Below, in pieces: positions 62,168-64,000 of a stretch of 64,000 bases of DNA. Both the position numbers and the translations under genes were made by a program. This DNA comes from Camellia lanceoleosa (Eukaryota > Streptophyta > Magnoliopsida > Ericales > Theaceae). The first letter of the stretch is position 1. Each line of letters begins with the position of its first letter. A model generated the notes under the pieces. It was given only the letters and a program-made list of their open reading frames with translations, did not search any database and had not been told where the DNA came from. The DNA is taken from assembly GCA_025200525.1 (NCBI GenBank), contig JANUSC010000381.1, forward strand, positions 141,731 to 205,730. The letters run 5' to 3'.

Positions 62168-62255
62168 GTGGTTGTCCAATGACTTAAACTCAAGCAATTC
62201 CTGTGAACCTACAGTTCACTAGTCTAGTCTGAAGTTCAACTATGCCGCCACAACC
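62168..62255 (-). ncRNA. 7SL-like RNA gene, 3' remnant (array end)
   Basis: The last 88 nt or so, with the T run at 62167-62157. The 5' half and promoter are cut off by the joint with L. Confidence 0.55.
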
Positions 62256-63495
62256 TCCATTTTAAAATCGCTTAGCCCCGGTATTCTTCTCAAAATATTT
62301 TCCTAACTTGATGAGCTAGCACCAGCTAAAATATTATAATGGTTGAACATCGCTTGGTATAGGTTTCATATTTTTTTGACCAAACAAGATCGAAAGGAGA
62401 AGTATGTGAATTGTTAAGAAATTTTGTGATGACTCCTAAGAAACCCTATCACATTTATTTTGGCTGCTATATAGGATTGTGTTATGCTATATAAACATTA
62501 TATCACTGATCCTCGAACTAAAGCTCGCACATGCATAAAATGTGGATTCAACGTAAGTAAAGAAACATAAAAATTGAACCGATGATACATTAAAAATTTA
62601 AAAGTGATGGGGCGAGCCCGGTTTAGAATCTTGCGATGAGTTGCGTAACCCTAACATGGGAAGGTATTTGGCTCTTATCGGTGTAGGCGATATAAGGTTG
62701 GTAGGTCTTGGTGTCACAACATAGACCGCTCCTTAGGGGCGGAACCGTGATGTCACGACTCGCACGTAACCTTGGTGCGTAAGCATCGATGGTAGTTCGC
62801 AAGTAACATTTGAATATTTGACCAAGGGGAGTCAGAATTGCCCGTGGCTATTGCTTAGCGTGTTGAGTGGAAGTGGAGCTCATGAGAGTTACCTAAATTT
62901 ATTTGATAAACTCAATCTATAGAATTTAAAAGAAGAACATGCAATTCCTTATGATGAACCACTAATTCCATCTGCCATTTATTTATTTGTTTATCTATTG
63001 TTATTATTTTAACTGTTAGCATTGCTTGTGCTTATTAAATGTCGCTTATTATTCTTATTACACAATAATAATTATTTATGAGTATTATTATCGGGCTGGT
63101 ATTTTCGGGTTAGTATATTCTTGAGCTGCCGTCATTGGCATTCTCGTTGCACTGGCGTTTTATGCAAATCAAGAAAACGAAGGAAACATCGAGACCTTGC
63201 AAGGTGACATTCATTTTAGCTAGCTTGAAGAGTCCCAAATTCCACGAACCATTTCCTATATTTCCTAGCTTTCTAGCCTTTCTTTCAGCTTGTGTTAATT
63301 TCTTTTTGTGTAACGAGACTAAGTTTTAAGTTTTATTGGAATTGTAATTTGAAAACTTTAAATTTTGGGTTGTTAATGTCTGGATAATAGTGATGGTAAA
63401 TTTGGTGGCAACATTGATGAGGATTTTAAATTACTGAAAATCGATTTTAAGTTTTACACCTTATTATGATGTCCTTAAATTTTGGGGCTACAACA
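62254..63495 (+). mobile_element. Segment L, copy 3, 3' fragment
   Basis: Collinear with 17881-19139, ending ACAACA. With 26882-27575 it forms one L copy interrupted by the array. Confidence 0.65.
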
Positions 63496-64000
63496 TGGTT
63501 TTTGAAAATAAAGTAAAGTAAAGTTTTGATAAATAAAGTAAAGTTTTGAAAATTTGAAAATAAAGTAAAAATAAAGTCAAGATAAATAAAGAAATATAAA
63601 GTAAAGTTTTGAAAATTTGAAAATAACTTCAAATGTTCTAAAATAATTCAATAAAATTGACCATTGAATGACACTAGTTTGGAAAAATATTAATATGATG
63701 TATACAAAAGTTCATGTCCATGCTATATATTTGTTATTATATCATTTGTTTCAAATATATGGGTTGCCATCCCACATCGATTGTGATAATATTCTCAATT
63801 ATCTTGTTTCAAATATATGTTGTCCCACATCGATTGTAGATAATATTTAGAATAGATTTATAAGATAGCATTGACACTTCCATTGTGGTGGCGCCCTTGG
63901 AAAATCAAAGGAATAAATCCGTGCGGTTTGCCTATCATGCTTTCAACCAAAGCGACAATACTTCTAGGTATTGGTCGGGCTATGTGTTGTCCATGCCTCA
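63496..64000 (+). repeat. Minisatellite, spacer and start of segment T (cut by window end)
   Basis: Repeats 19140-19670: the AAAGTAAAGTTTTG array, AT spacer, then ATCCCACATCG and TCCCACATCG motifs (near 63769 and 63823) with TTTATAAG behind them. It continues past the window. Confidence 0.85.

Larger units (their letters stand above)
27571..62255. repeat. Tandem array of nine units of about 2.35 kb with two nested LINEs
   Basis: Measured from the motif CTTTACCATCATCC, units begin at 27571, 29943, 32312, 34675, 43253, 45600, 47953, 57587 and 59941. Uninterrupted periods are 2372, 2369, 2363, 2347, 2353 and 2354 bp. Units 4 and 7 carry an L1. Each unit holds, in order on plus: the promoter end of a minus-strand 7SL-like gene, a second USE 78 bp further on, a CCG-rich patch, a purine tract of about 50 nt, a (TA)n microsatellite, about 1.3 kb that reads like an LTR 3' half (ending near GGGAGCGGATTCGG), AT-rich DNA, and an A run that is the terminator of the next 7SL-like gene. 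Confidence 0.93.
59941..62255. repeat. Array unit 9, last
   Basis: Collinear with unit 8 until ACAACCT at 62250-62256, where it joins the 3' part of segment L. The region 60970-61140 has more scattered substitutions than the same region in other units. Confidence 0.9.

Overview
This is plant nuclear DNA, most likely from a eudicot. It is AT-rich and built almost entirely from plant-type repeats: a Ty1/copia element with a tRNA-iMet-type primer site, two plant L1 LINEs with an RRM-type ORF1, long Ty3/gypsy-like LTR sequence, and repeats carrying the plant snRNA upstream element. I found no intact host protein-coding gene. Most open frames outside the transposons are accidental reading of repeats. 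All similarity statements are by eye.

Layout. 1-2278 is AT-rich flank with one trinucleotide microsatellite. From 2279 to 64000 the window reads as three tandem copies of a macro-unit with three parts: segment A (small CCCACAT/TATA repeats), segment L (about 4 kb, gypsy-LTR-like, TG...CA) and segment T (TRIM-like). Copy 1 (2279-19779) carries a 9.3-kb copia element of Sirevirus type in A. Copy 2 (19780-23416) has only the later part of L plus a stub. Copy 3 (23417-64000) has A without the copia element, which gives a natural empty site. Its L is split: positions equivalent to 15796-17880 are missing and a 34.7-kb tandem array sits in their place (27571-62255).

The array has nine units of about 2.35 kb. 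Two of them are interrupted by L1 LINEs (34733-about 41295 and 48011-55285) at exactly the same base, so one insertion was copied together with its unit.

The strongest signal is on the minus strand across every unit boundary. It consists of a perfect plant upstream sequence element (ATCCCACATCG), then about 25 nt, a TATA box, 23 nt, and a 182-185-nt transcribed-looking segment. That segment begins GCCGAGC, can fold its 5' end like the Alu domain of signal recognition particle RNA, pairs its 5' stem with its 3' end, and stops at a run of 9-14 T. It looks like a 7SL RNA-derived Pol III gene with a shortened S domain, amplified in tandem. The two LINEs are inserted inside it.

The copia element has near-identical LTRs but many frameshifts. 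Those frameshifts, and many differences between repeat copies, fall at CHG/CG motifs (CAG, CTG, CCG, CCGG). This suggests systematic base-calling error at methylated cytosines, so broken frames here should not be over-read.
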